50,136 bases of DNA from an uncultured Clostridia bacterium (GCA_934670175.1 CAKUOX010000012.1:1-50136), one strand, 5' to 3'. Shown: positions 1 through 8,411, numbered from the stretch's first letter. Notes: generated by a model from the letters alone, not told the origin. Made by a program: numbers and translations.

Positions 1-345
1 CGCGACCAGCCCGCGCTGGAATCCGAAGGATTCGCGCGGCGCTGCCGGAACTTTGCTTCGCAAAGTCTCCGGTGCGTTTGAAGCAGTCGCGCCGCTGCAG
101 TGTCCTGCAGGCGCGACCAGCCCGCGCTGGAATCCGAGGGATTCGCGCGGCGCTGCCGGAACTTTGCTTCGCAAAGTCTCCGGTGCGTTTGAAGCAGTCG
201 CGCCGCTGCAGTGTCCTGCAGGCGCGACCAGCCCGCGCTGGAATCCGAAGGATTCGCGCGGCGCTGCCGGAACTTTGCTTCGCAAAGTCTCCGGTGCGTT
301 TGAAGCAGTCGCGCCACTGCCTGCGGCAGCGGCGACCAGCCCGCG
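1..345. repeat. 111-bp tandem repeat, about three copies, built of nested hairpins
   Basis: Unit starts lie at 1, 112 and 223, so the period is 111 bp. Copies 1 and 2 differ only by one A/G change in a hairpin loop. Copy 3 diverges near 315-335. Each unit can fold into three nested stem-loops: CCGCGC-tg-GAATCC-gaa-GGATTC-GCGCGG; CCGGA-ACTTTGC-ttc-GCAAAGT-c-TCCGG; and GTCGCGCC-g-CTGCAG-tgtc-CTGCAG-GCGCGAC. The third hairpin is rewritten in copy 3 but can still pair. Because 111 is a multiple of 3, open frames run through the array, but they have no ribosome-binding site and are probably not coding. The array runs off the left edge of the window. Its function is unknown. Confidence 0.85.
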
Positions 346-587
346 TTTCCTTGTCTTGCAGGGCTTTTCAGCGTCTGGCAGTCTGTTGACTTTGTCAACA
401 TCCTGAGCATGACTTTTGCCACGCTGTTCTTTCTTAAAATGTGCAACCTGTCTTATGCGCTTTTACCCGCGGGCAGCGTTTCTGACAGCGCACGGCTGCG
501 AAGCTCAGCGCGGACGATTTTTTGCAATAGAACGCGCCGGTCGATACGTTTTGCGTACAGACCGGCGCATTTATAGCTTTACTTTTA
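346..587. other. Non-coding stretch with small hairpins
   Basis: No gene with a ribosome-binding site is visible between the repeat array and the SH3 gene. At 384-400 there is a perfect 7-bp stem with a 3-nt loop (TGTTGAC ttt GTCAACA), in the same style as the hairpins of the 111-bp repeat. The stretch ends in the terminator-like hairpin at 534-568. Confidence 0.5.
534..568 (-). terminator. Hairpin downstream of the SH3 protein gene
   Basis: GCGCCGGTC at 534-542 pairs with GACCGGCGC at 560-568, with a smaller TACG/CGTA pairing in the loop. It lies about 20 bp past the stop codon of the minus-strand SH3 gene. The T-tract on the minus strand is weak (TTCTATT), so termination efficiency is uncertain. 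Confidence 0.5.
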
Positions 588-1298
588 TTATTTCAGATAG
601 GCTTTTTTGATCCAGCCGATATAGCTCTTATACTGCACCTTCGTCCAGTAGTTGCCCTGCTTGAGTACGGTTACCTTCGTGCCGCGGGGCAGAGTGGCGA
701 CCACGTCGTAATGCAGGCCGCCGCCCTCGCGCATGCGCACATAGCTCGCCGTCACGGTGCGGGTCTCGGACGTGCTGCCGCTGCTGGAGCCGCCGTTGAC
801 CTTGCTGCGAGACAGATAGTTGCGGTGCACATAGCCCTGCGTGCCCTTGCTGGTGCTCACCAGATAGAAGCCGCCGTTCTCGCCCAGCGCCGTCAGCTTC
901 GTGCCCTTGCCCAGCTTCGTGATGACCACGGTGTCAGTGGAGGCGCCCGAGCGCATGTTCACGTTCGCGGTGGTGTACACCGTGAAACGGCTGTCGAAAT
1001 AGTCGGTGCCGGAGGCGTAGTCGCCGCCATTGCCGGAGATATACAGGTTCTTGATGTAGCCGGTCTTGCCGGAATCGGTGCACACCTTCGTCCATACGTC
1101 GCCATCGACCAGAATGTCCACATGGTCGCCGTCGTGCAGCGTGCCCTTGGAGGTGTAATTCGTGCCGGGGCCGGAACGCAGGTTCAGCGCGCCGCCTTCG
1201 TAGGCGAGCTTTACGGTGGCCGCGCTGGCCGCCGCGGTCGTCAGCAGCGCCGCGAGCAGCAGCAGTGTAATAAATCTGGCAATTCTCGAGTGTTTCAT
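588..1298 (-). CDS. Secreted protein with three bacterial SH3 domains
   Basis: Predicted exported protein of 236 aa. The chosen ATG at 1298 follows a GAGGAGG ribosome-binding site about 9 nt upstream, and it puts a signal peptide (MKHSRIAR, then a hydrophobic run ending ASA) at the N-terminus. Longer in-frame starts would bury that signal. Three SH3b repeats follow, roughly residues 27-90, 95-155 and 170-236. Each has the usual pattern of an N-[LM]-R-S/E-G turn, a G-x-K/H-x-x-[VL] strand and a terminal G-[YW]-[IV] segment. A Ser/Gly-rich linker separates repeats 2 and 3. SH3b domains bind peptidoglycan or other cell-wall material. No catalytic domain is present, so this is a wall-binding or sensory protein rather than a lysin. 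It is monocistronic, with a hairpin downstream. Confidence 0.85.
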   Translation of the reverse strand: MKHSRIARFITLLLLAALLTTAAASAATVKLAYEGGALNLRSGPGTNYTSKGTLHDGDHVDILVDGDVWTKVCTDSGKTGYIKNLYISGNGGDYASGTDYFDSRFTVYTTANVNMRSGASTDTVVITKLGKGTKLTALGENGGFYLVSTSKGTQGYVHRNYLSRSKVNGGSSSGSTSETRTVTASYVRMREGGGLHYDVVATLPRGTKVTVLKQGNYWTKVQYKSYIGWIKKAYLK

Positions 1299-1481
1299 TT
1301 TGGGTTTCCTCCTCATCGTGTGTGTTTGGGGGCGATTGCCGCGCCCTTTCCCCAATTAGATAGCTTTGAAGCGCGTTTGGTTCCCAATTTTTGCTGCTGG
1401 TAAATAATACCGGCGGGAATACGGATACGCGCCGCATATTCCACTGTAATATTCCGCGTTTCTCCTGAAATTTCCTGCCGT

Positions 1482-1534
1482 ATTGGCAATTGTCGTACTT
1501 TTGTCCGTGAGATTGGCAGTTGTTGTCATTTTTG
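1482..1534 (+). promoter_or_regulatory. Imperfect 22-bp direct repeat upstream of the rhaM promoter
   Basis: ATTGGCAATTGTCGT begins at 1482 and ATTGGCAGTTGTTGT begins at 1512. The copies are 30 bp apart, which is close to three helical turns, and the second ends about 27 bp before the -35 box of the rhaM promoter. Tandem same-orientation half-sites are typical of AraC-type activators, and one AraC-type response regulator is encoded in the window. The link is inferred. Confidence 0.4.
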
Positions 1535-1560
1535 CGGCGGATTCAGGGCGCAGTGACGGC

Positions 1561-1589
1561 TTGCAAATCTGTCGCTGCCGGCGTAAAAT
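1561..1589 (+). promoter_or_regulatory. Sigma-A type promoter for rhaM
   Basis: TTGCAA at 1561-1566 and TAAAAT at 1584-1589 are separated by 17 bp. They lie about 85 bp before the mutarotase start. Confidence 0.6.
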
Positions 1590-1677
1590 AAAAACAGAGC
1601 GCGTTTCAGCGGCTTCGCAAACCAGGGGCGCTGCCCTGAAAATGCGCGCAATAACGAGCGAAGGGATGAAGAACAGA

Positions 1678-2019
1678 ATGAAGAAAGTGTTTGGCCAGAT
1701 CGGCCGCCTCAAGCGCGAGTGCATCGATGAATACCGCCGCCTGCATGAGCAGGACGTCTATACGCCGCGCTGGAAGGGCGTGCTGGACATGATCCACGAT
1801 TGCAACATGCGCAATTATTCCATCTTTATCGAGGATGACGTGGTGTTCGGTTATTTTGAGTATGTGGGCGAGGACTACGACGCGGATATGGCCAAGATGG
1901 CAGCCGATCCCACTACGCAGGAATGGTGGAAGTGTACGCGCCCCTGCTTTACCCGGTATTCCGCAGATAAGGCCGAGGCCTTCTATACGGACATGGCGCA
2001 GATATTCTTTTTTGAATGA
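1678..2019 (+). CDS. rhaM: L-rhamnose mutarotase
   Basis: Cytoplasmic enzyme of 113 aa that interconverts the alpha and beta anomers of L-rhamnose so that the isomerase can use the sugar. It fits the RhaM (DUF718) family in length and layout: an N-terminal strand with basic residues (KKVFGQIGRLK), a Y-x-x-x-H motif (EYRRLHEQ), N-Y-S-I-F-I in the centre, the W-W-K segment (EWWKCTRP), and an F-Y-x-D-M-A-Q-I-F-F tail. In the family, these His, Tyr and Trp residues line the sugar pocket. ATG 1678 gives the family's normal N-terminus; ATG 1666 is an alternative with AAGGG directly before it. The gene has its own promoter and terminator and lies beside the sulfatase/CUT2 transporter operon. This suggests that rhamnose or a similar deoxysugar is a product of that locus. 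Confidence 0.85.
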   Translation: MKKVFGQIGRLKRECIDEYRRLHEQDVYTPRWKGVLDMIHDCNMRNYSIFIEDDVVFGYFEYVGEDYDADMAKMAADPTTQEWWKCTRPCFTRYSADKAEAFYTDMAQIFFFE

Positions 2020-2039
2020 AGTTTCTGACTGTATGATTG

Positions 2040-2072
2040 AACCGCCGGTGTATACAACGCATCGGCGGTTTT
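2040..2072 (+). terminator. Rho-independent terminator of rhaM
   Basis: AACCGCCG at 2040-2047 pairs with CGGCGGTT at 2063-2070, followed by TT. It lies about 20 bp after the rhaM stop, between the convergent rhaM and sulfatase genes. Confidence 0.7.
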
Positions 2073-2105
2073 GATGGACAACAGTATTGTTGTCCGTGAA
2101 AAGGG

Positions 2106-3566
2106 TCAGTCCTTGATCGTAATGCCTGGGCCATACGGCGCGAAGCCGACCATAATATAGGGACAGGTGCAGGCATCTCGATGTGCGCGCGCAAAGCTCC
2201 ACATGCGCATGCACATTTCTTTTACGATATGTGCATTTTCAGGCGCGTTGATCCGGTTGTGCATCTCCAAAGGATCATTCCTCAGGTCATACAGCTCATC
2301 ATAATCAAAGCCATTGAATACATACTTCCATTCATCCGTCCATACTGCGCGCTGGATACCGTACATTTCGTTGCCGTTGGATTGAGTAAACATCGCGTCT
2401 CGCCAATTTATTACCCGCTCGCTGCGCAGGAAAGGCAGCAGCGACCTTCCGGTAAAATCGTTTTTGGGAGAAATGCCTGCCAGATCTTCAATCGTCGGTG
2501 CAAAATCTGCCAAAGAGATCATCTCCCGATCTATCCGACCCGGCTGGATTCCGGGACCGGCTGCCAGGGCACAGATATTGTACGCGCCTCGAAAACATGG
2601 TAGTCCCTTTGCCCATAGGCCATGTTCAGCCATGGTATCGCCGTGGTCTGATAGGTAAAAGATAATCGTGTTTTCGGTCATGTTATTCGCTTCCACGGCA
2701 TCCAGTATCTGCCCGAAGAGTGCATCTTCATAACTGCAAAAGGCCAAATACCGGCGGATACTTTCGATATGCTCCTCCCGAGTGAGGCGGAATTGTTCCC
2801 GAGTTCTCCGATATAATGCCGGACGATCCAGCATGGCATCATCAAAATTATCTGGGAGCTTGATCTCTACATCTGCATACATATCCAGGAAGCGCTGCGG
2901 TGGGATATAGGGGTCATGCGGTCCTAAAGTTCCCACATACATGAACATGGGCTTCTTTCCGTCATGTGCATGGATTGCCTCTACGGCGCAGCGCACAGTA
3001 TCGTTGTCCGTAAATGGATTCTCGTTTGTTCCAAACTGATAATAAGCGGGATAACCGGGCCGTATGATGCGTCCGAAGTGCTTCTTTTCATTCACGCCGT
3101 CGATGCTGGCTGGATCGGAATAGAAGTGTGACCAATCTTCATCGTGCAGGTCATAGCCCCTGGACATATGTCCATAATTGCTGATAATCTGATAGAGATT
3201 ATGGTCGAATCCGCGATCCTGTGGCTCATCAAAGGCGCTTACATGCCATTTTCCGGAAAAAAATGTTTCGTATCCGGCCTTTTGAAGATGCTCCGGAAAG
3301 AACTCTACGCCATCGAAGGTCGTGCGTGATATGGCATTATTGACCTCAACGTTGTGCCACACGCCGTGTTCCGAGGGATACAGGCCGGAAAAAAAGGTCG
3401 CGCGGCTGGGACAACAGTGGGGAGAGGGGCAATATGCATTGCTGAACTGCATTGCCCGTGTCCGAAAGCGGTCTATATTGGGCGTTTTGCAGATATGCTC
3501 CGGTAATACGGTATCGCCTCGCTGCTGATCTGTCATAAAGACGATAATATTGGGTCGATTATACAT
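2106..3566 (-). CDS. Cytoplasmic type I sulfatase
   Basis: Family S1 sulfatase of 486 aa that hydrolyses a sulfate ester using a formylglycine made from cysteine. The maturation motif is C-C-P-S-R (C-x-P-S-R) at about residues 51-55 with A-T-F-F-S-G after it. N-terminal metal ligands are in the segment T-D-Q-Q-R-G-D, and later ligands are in S-D-H-G-D plus the conserved G-K-W-H. The Cys-type motif in an anaerobe calls for a radical-SAM maturase, and one is encoded at 19106. There is no signal peptide, so the enzyme should act in the cytoplasm on imported sulfated substrates. It is the last gene of the minus-strand operon with the CUT2 transporter (10 bp after the permease; GAGGTG ribosome-binding site). 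The exact substrate is not evident. Proximity to rhaM makes a sulfated deoxysugar plausible. Confidence 0.9.
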   Translation of the reverse strand: MYNRPNIIVFMTDQQRGDTVLPEHICKTPNIDRFRTRAMQFSNAYCPSPHCCPSRATFFSGLYPSEHGVWHNVEVNNAISRTTFDGVEFFPEHLQKAGYETFFSGKWHVSAFDEPQDRGFDHNLYQIISNYGHMSRGYDLHDEDWSHFYSDPASIDGVNEKKHFGRIIRPGYPAYYQFGTNENPFTDNDTVRCAVEAIHAHDGKKPMFMYVGTLGPHDPYIPPQRFLDMYADVEIKLPDNFDDAMLDRPALYRRTREQFRLTREEHIESIRRYLAFCSYEDALFGQILDAVEANNMTENTIIFYLSDHGDTMAEHGLWAKGLPCFRGAYNICALAAGPGIQPGRIDREMISLADFAPTIEDLAGISPKNDFTGRSLLPFLRSERVINWRDAMFTQSNGNEMYGIQRAVWTDEWKYVFNGFDYDELYDLRNDPLEMHNRINAPENAHIVKEMCMRMWSFARAHRDACTCPYIMVGFAPYGPGITIKD

Positions 3567-3576
3567 TATTCACACC

Positions 3577-4530
3577 TCACAGCTTGATTGGCTTGTCCTT
3601 GGACATTTGGGAAAAGCGGTCAAAGGATACAGCAAAGAGCAGCACGAGACCCTTGATCGTCCATTGCCAGTATTCATTTACGTTCAGGAGCGTCATACCA
3701 TTGGTTAGTACGCCCATGATCAATACGCCCGCAATTACGCCGATGAGACTGCCTTCGCCTCCGCGCAGGCTGATACCACCCAATACACAGGCCGGAATAA
3801 CATCCGATTCATAACGCTCGCCTGCGTTAGGTTGGCCGGAATTCACGCGCGCTGCAAGAATCAGGCCGGCAACGGCCGTCATCATACCGGATACGATATA
3901 GGCCTTATATTTTGCCTGACGTACATTGATGCCGGATAGGCGCGAGGCTTCGGAATTGCCGCCCGTGGCGTAGAGTACGCGACCGAAATTCGTTTTGTTG
4001 AGTACGATAAAGCCGATCACAAAAACTACTGTCATGATGATCACCGGTACGGGAATGGGGCCTACGTAGCCTTGCCCGAGCACAAGAATGCGTTCATCAA
4101 TACCATAAATGGGCATGCCGCTGGTGATCAGGTAGATTACGCCGCGCAGAAAGATTTGCATACCCATGGTGCCGATCATCGGATGCATGCCGATGTTGCA
4201 TACCAGGAAGCCGTTGATCAGACCTACGATCACACCGCCCAGCAAGGAGCCGCAGGCGGCAAGGAGGTAGTTTACGCCATGCGTCATCAGATAGGCCGAA
4301 AGCACTGCCGAAAGCCCCAGTGCAGAACCGACACCGACGTCGATATTACCTGAAATGATAACAAAGGACATGCCTGTCGCACAGATACCGATCACGGATA
4401 CCTGACGTGCGATATTGATAAGATTTCTGGATGAAAGGAATTTATCGGAGGTAATACAAAAAAACAGAATCACCAGCAACAGTGCCATATAGATGCCATA
4501 TTTTCGAATATCGAACTTCTTTAGTTTCAT
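3577..4530 (-). CDS. CUT2-type sugar ABC transporter permease (RbsC-like)
   Basis: Integral membrane subunit of 317 aa for monosaccharide import, of the RbsC/AraH family. It has about eight to ten hydrophobic segments, starting at residue 14. The family loop rich in glycines is clear (I-S-G-N-I-D-V-G-V-G-S-A-L), as is the C-terminal A-C-V-L-G-G-I-S-L-R-G-G-E-G-S motif that contacts the ATPase. The ATG overlaps the stop of the upstream ATPase gene (ATGA), indicating translational coupling. Together with the ATPase and a binding protein this is a complete importer. Substrate is not determined by sequence; rhamnose, ribose or another monosaccharide are all possible, and rhaM next door favours a deoxysugar. 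Confidence 0.9.
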   Translation of the reverse strand: MKLKKFDIRKYGIYMALLLVILFFCITSDKFLSSRNLINIARQVSVIGICATGMSFVIISGNIDVGVGSALGLSAVLSAYLMTHGVNYLLAACGSLLGGVIVGLINGFLVCNIGMHPMIGTMGMQIFLRGVIYLITSGMPIYGIDERILVLGQGYVGPIPVPVIIMTVVFVIGFIVLNKTNFGRVLYATGGNSEASRLSGINVRQAKYKAYIVSGMMTAVAGLILAARVNSGQPNAGERYESDVIPACVLGGISLRGGEGSLIGVIAGVLIMGVLTNGMTLLNVNEYWQWTIKGLVLLFAVSFDRFSQMSKDKPIKL

Positions 4531-6020
4531 ACTGTTTCCTCCTTGATACCGGATGCCAGTTTCAATATGCGTTCCTGCGTAGCTTCTTGTGCTGAGAGTT
4601 CGCCCACCAGACTGCCTTCATGCATAACCAGGATCCGATCTGACATGCCCAGCAGCTCCGGCATTTCAGATGAGATCATGATAATGACCTTGCCCTGAGC
4701 AACCAGCTCGCTCATCAGGTGATAGATCTCCTGCTTGGCGCCTACGTCGATTCCCCGAGTTGGTTCATCAAATATCAGTATGCGGCTGTTTTTCTGCAAC
4801 CATTTGGCCAGCACGACCTTCTGCTGGTTACCGCCGGAGAGGTTTCGAACCGTCTGTTCGATGCCGGGGGTTTTAATGGACAGCTTGTTTACAAAATCGG
4901 TGGCTGCTGCTGCTTCTCTTTTTCGGTTGAGGAAGCCGTGGGGGAAGAGATCTTTCAGGCTGGCGTAGGAAATATTGTCCTTTACGGACAGATGCAGGAG
5001 CGCGCCGTGCTGCTTTCTATCCTCGGGAATCAGGCCGATTCCATTGGTTACGGCCTCCTTCGGTGAATGGTTTTTAACTTCCTTGCCGTCAATGTAAATA
5101 CTGCCACGAGTGCGTTTATCCGCACCGAATATTGCACGTACTACTTCTGTGCGTCCGGCACCTACGAGACCGGCAAATCCCAGAATTTCTCCCTCGTAGG
5201 CGCTAAAGCTCACATCATGTACGACGCTTGTCGTCAGGTTTCGTACCTCCAGCACTTTTTTGCCCCGAAGGTATTCCTTTTTCGGATAGGAGTTTCCCAG
5301 CTTACGGTTGACCATCAGGGTAATAAGCTCTTCCTTGGAGGTGGTGCTGACGGGCAGTGTCTGTATATATTGCCCGTCACGGAATACGGTTACCGTTTCG
5401 CATATGTCAAATATTTCCTCCATACGATGGGAGATATAGATGATCGCTACGCCGCGCGCCTTCAATCTCCTGACGATTTCATACAGATATTTCATTTCGT
5501 TCACCGTCAGTGGTGCACTGGGTTCGTCCATGATCAGCACGCGCACATTTTGCGATACAGCCTTGGCAATTTCCACCAACTGCTGATAGCCAACGGTCAG
5601 GTGGTTTACGGTCTCATAAGCATTGATCTCAACGCCGAGTTGCTCTAGAATATTCTGTGCTTCGGAATACATGCGCTTATAATCTGTAAAACCGTTTCTT
5701 TCAGGGAAGCGACCCAGAAAGATATTTTCCGCGACCGTCATTTTGGGAACCAGATTAAACTCCTGATAAACGGCAGCAATGCCCAACTCGATGGCTTTGG
5801 CGGGCGTATTCTTTTCAATTCGTTTGCCGTCAAACCAGATCTCTCCAGAAGTAGCTTCGATTGCACCGGTGATCACCTTGATCAATGTGGATTTTCCAGC
5901 GCCATTTTCACCAACTAACGCATGAACCTCGCCGTGGTTCAAACAAAAATTGACCCCGTTGAGGGCATTGACGCCCGGATAGCATTTGGTGATTCCTTTA
6001 AGTTCCAATATTGGCTTCAT
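4527..6020 (-). CDS. CUT2-type sugar ABC transporter ATP-binding protein (RbsA-like, two NBDs)
   Basis: Fused double ATPase of 497 aa. NBD1 has Walker A G-E-N-G-A-G-K-S-T at about 37-45, signature L-T-V-G-Y-Q-Q and Walker B V-L-I-M-D-E-P. NBD2 has the degenerate Walker A G-L-V-G-A-G-R-T (Arg in place of Lys), signature L-S-G-G-N-Q-Q and Walker B I-L-I-F-D-E-P-T-R-G-I-D. This asymmetry is normal for the RbsA/AraG/XylG family. It powers import through the permease encoded next. An 86-bp gap with a hairpin (6052-6087) separates it from the binding-protein gene upstream. Confidence 0.92.
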   Translation of the reverse strand: MKPILELKGITKCYPGVNALNGVNFCLNHGEVHALVGENGAGKSTLIKVITGAIEATSGEIWFDGKRIEKNTPAKAIELGIAAVYQEFNLVPKMTVAENIFLGRFPERNGFTDYKRMYSEAQNILEQLGVEINAYETVNHLTVGYQQLVEIAKAVSQNVRVLIMDEPSAPLTVNEMKYLYEIVRRLKARGVAIIYISHRMEEIFDICETVTVFRDGQYIQTLPVSTTSKEELITLMVNRKLGNSYPKKEYLRGKKVLEVRNLTTSVVHDVSFSAYEGEILGFAGLVGAGRTEVVRAIFGADKRTRGSIYIDGKEVKNHSPKEAVTNGIGLIPEDRKQHGALLHLSVKDNISYASLKDLFPHGFLNRKREAAAATDFVNKLSIKTPGIEQTVRNLSGGNQQKVVLAKWLQKNSRILIFDEPTRGIDVGAKQEIYHLMSELVAQGKVIIMISSEMPELLGMSDRILVMHEGSLVGELSAQEATQERILKLASGIKEETV

Positions 6021-6051
6021 AGAATGTTCTCCTTGCCTGTCCGTGGGGAAT

Positions 6052-6087
6052 TTTCCCCGGTGCCTTAAACAAAAGACACCGGGGAAA
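6052..6087 (-). terminator. Intra-operon hairpin between binding-protein and ATPase genes
   Basis: TTTCCCCGGTG at 6052-6062 pairs perfectly with CACCGGGGAAA at 6077-6087 around a 14-nt loop. There is no strong T-tract on the minus strand. It is therefore more likely an mRNA stabiliser or partial attenuator that raises binding-protein expression over that of the ATPase and permease. Confidence 0.6.
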
Positions 6088-6106
6088 GAAGGGGTTTGTC
6101 GAAATA

Positions 6107-7036
6107 TTACTTCAGATAATCTGCTACATTTTCTGCGGTGACCTTTGCAACCTGAACATTGATGCGCTCCTCGATAGGTCCATCGGCCAGGATACGCGGA
6201 ATGGTTTCAAGGATCATGGTTGCTTTTTCGGCAGGATTGTTGTCCACAGTGCCGATGTACATGGTGCCATCTGCGATTTTCTGATAGGCTTCTTGGAGAC
6301 CGTCAACACCCACGACAAAGGTCGAGCCCACTTCGCGTCCTGCGGCGGTGAGCGCCTCAAAGCAACCTAAGCCAGCAGTGTCATTCTGACAAACGAAGCC
6401 GGTAATGTTAGGATAGCTTTGTAGGATATTCTCTGTCACCTTCAAGCCCAGTTCGGCGGTGTTTGCAGTCTGTTCCGCGACGATTTCTGCATTTGAATTT
6501 TGAGTAACACCATCCTTGAAGCCGTTGGAGCGCTGGATCAACGTTTCAGAAACAGGGCGATTCAGAATGCCGACCGTGGCGGTCTCGGTCATGTTGGCAT
6601 TGATCCATGCAGCGGCGATTTCGCCTGCAGCATAGCCATATTCATATTCGGAGGTGCCGATAAAGGCATCGCGAACCGGAACATCCTGATCCATGGAAAT
6701 GATGATGATGCCTGCATCGTGGGCCTCTTGCAAAACAGTGCCCAGCGCCATACCGTCTACGGGGGTGACGACGATGACGTCTACTTCGTTGATAATGAAG
6801 TTCTCAATAGCCGTTACCTGTACGGCAGGATCGGATTTGCCATCGTTCAGGATGTACTCAAAGCCCAGCTCTTCACATTTTTCGCGCATGGCATTGCTGA
6901 CGTTTACGAAGTATACGTTAGAAAGATCGATTACAGTGTGGCCGATGGACAGCTTTTCAGGAAGCTGGTACTCCGCGACAGATGCTGCACACAGCATCAG
7001 TGCGATCACTAGGATCAGGGACAGGGTTTTCTTCAT
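6107..7036 (-). CDS. Periplasmic-type sugar-binding protein (RbsB-like)
   Basis: Substrate-binding protein of 309 aa with a signal peptide (MKKTLSLILVIALMLCAASVA). The mature part is a type I periplasmic fold: strand K-L-S-I-G-H-T, then the helix N-A-M-R-E-K-C-E-E-L-G, the sugar-contact segment V-V-T-P-V-D-G at about 100, I-S-M-D-Q-D-V-P near 120, and a C-terminal hinge with V-G-V-D-G-L and D-N-N-P. It has no clear lipobox, although a Cys lies in the hydrophobic stretch. It supplies ligand to the permease and ATPase encoded downstream. The divergent YesM/YesN-type genes probably control the operon. Confidence 0.9.
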   Translation of the reverse strand: MKKTLSLILVIALMLCAASVAEYQLPEKLSIGHTVIDLSNVYFVNVSNAMREKCEELGFEYILNDGKSDPAVQVTAIENFIINEVDVIVVTPVDGMALGTVLQEAHDAGIIIISMDQDVPVRDAFIGTSEYEYGYAAGEIAAAWINANMTETATVGILNRPVSETLIQRSNGFKDGVTQNSNAEIVAEQTANTAELGLKVTENILQSYPNITGFVCQNDTAGLGCFEALTAAGREVGSTFVVGVDGLQEAYQKIADGTMYIGTVDNNPAEKATMILETIPRILADGPIEERINVQVAKVTAENVADYLK

Positions 7037-7102
7037 GATGGATTCTCCTTTTCACATATATTTAAGAGCATATTCGCCTACGCCCTTAATTTCTGGATCC
7101 AT

Positions 7103-8353
7103 TCAGTTAGCACAAAGGCTCAGAAATTCCGGTGCCAGTGTTCCCACGACTTCGCAGAGCGCTGAAGCGGCTGAGTAGCCGCGTTCTTGCGCAGGTGAGA
7201 GTGCGTTCAAGGCATTGTTGCCAAAATAATCCAGAAATGCCGAAGCCTGTGGTACATGATAAGTTTCGCTTTCGGCGCTGGAAATGCTGCGCACATACAG
7301 TGCATCTACCATTTCACGATAGCGTGCTTCACCCAAACGAACGTAGCCCAGAAAGCGCTTTGCCAGGCGTATATTCTTGCTTCTGGATAGTATCGCCGTG
7401 CCATATTGAGCCACCAACGGCGTATTGTTTGCTGTGTCCATGTCAGGCAGTGGACAGATACGCACCTGGCCGGAAAGAGCCGGCATGCTGGCGATGAATT
7501 CACCGGCATATTCCAGCGGAGCCGCTACACATAGATAATCGCCGGATTGGAAGTCGTCGTAGAAGCGTTGATTGTAGATGTCCAGTCCTTCCGGGATCGT
7601 GATCCAACCGGCACGAATGGCTTTTTTTAAGCGATCATACACTTCAACGAAGGCTTCCGAACGCAGTACACTGTTCAGATCCGTCAGATTTGCAGCATCT
7701 GGATCCTTCTGCAGCATCATGGCAAGCAAGAGATCCCAGTTATTTACATCCATAGCGAGCAGACTGATACCGTTCTCTCCGAGCTTTTCTCCCAACGCGA
7801 AGAAATCATCCCAATTTTGGATGCTTTCCACGTTGATTTCCTGCTCGCAAAGCACATTTTCATTGACAAACAATACGATTTCGCCCAGGCCATAGGGCAG
7901 TGCAAGCAGGGTGTTATTGAAAGAAAAAGCGTCCAGTGCCGTTGCCTTGGGCATATCCTGCTCGGAAAACAGTGAACCCAGCGGATAAAGAAACATGCTA
8001 TGCTCCGCGCTGTTTACGAACTGATGCATATCCGTAAAGCGTATATCTACCAGATCCGGCACCTGTTCATCGTTTAACAGAGATTTGTTGATCTGATCGA
8101 CGATGAAGCTGCGGGAGTATACCTGAACATCCAGGTCAATCTTCTCCCCGTCTGTGTACGCATTGAAGCTTTGAGCACAGGCACGCATGTAATCTGCGTA
8201 GTTCTCACTTACCGTCCAGAAGGTAATTTGCGTAGCATCGTTCTGTAACCTTTCTTTTGGCGCTTTCAGATCATAGAGCATTATGCCTGCAATGCCGATT
8301 GCAAGTATAAGTACGCATGAACCCAGCCAGAGCAGCAGCTTTTTAATCTGCAT
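7103..8353 (-). CDS. Extracellular solute-binding protein family 1, membrane anchored
   Basis: Carbohydrate-type solute-binding protein of 416 aa (UgpB/MalE class), starting at ATG 8353 after an AAGGAGAGAGAGG segment. Residues about 5-26 form a hydrophobic anchor without a lipobox or clear cleavage site. The mature domain has F-W-T-V-S-E-N-Y, the Q-V-Y-S-R-S-F-I segment, L-P-Y-G-L-G-E-I-V-L-F-V-N near 170 and W-D-D-F near 200. No CUT1 permeases are encoded here, and it sits divergently (174 bp) from a sensor kinase and regulator pair. I infer that it presents sugar to the sensor kinase, or works with permeases elsewhere, rather than serving the CUT2 permease downstream. Downstream genes follow in the same direction, so it leads the operon. 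Confidence 0.75.
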   Translation of the reverse strand: MQIKKLLLWLGSCVLILAIGIAGIMLYDLKAPKERLQNDATQITFWTVSENYADYMRACAQSFNAYTDGEKIDLDVQVYSRSFIVDQINKSLLNDEQVPDLVDIRFTDMHQFVNSAEHSMFLYPLGSLFSEQDMPKATALDAFSFNNTLLALPYGLGEIVLFVNENVLCEQEINVESIQNWDDFFALGEKLGENGISLLAMDVNNWDLLLAMMLQKDPDAANLTDLNSVLRSEAFVEVYDRLKKAIRAGWITIPEGLDIYNQRFYDDFQSGDYLCVAAPLEYAGEFIASMPALSGQVRICPLPDMDTANNTPLVAQYGTAILSRSKNIRLAKRFLGYVRLGEARYREMVDALYVRSISSAESETYHVPQASAFLDYFGNNALNALSPAQERGYSAASALCEVVGTLAPEFLSLCAN

Positions 8354-8411
8354 AGACCTCTCTCTCCTTGCTGTCAGTATATACTTTTTGAGCCTTTGCG
8401 ACCATAGCACA

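Noticed and set aside
1..345. CRISPR array
   Set aside because: Units are contiguous 111-bp copies without unique spacers, and no cas genes are present.
53..406. Open frames of 117 and 105 codons through the 111-bp repeats
   Set aside because: They are open only because the period is a multiple of three. There is no ribosome-binding site, two overlapping frames are open at once, and the DNA is full of hairpins.
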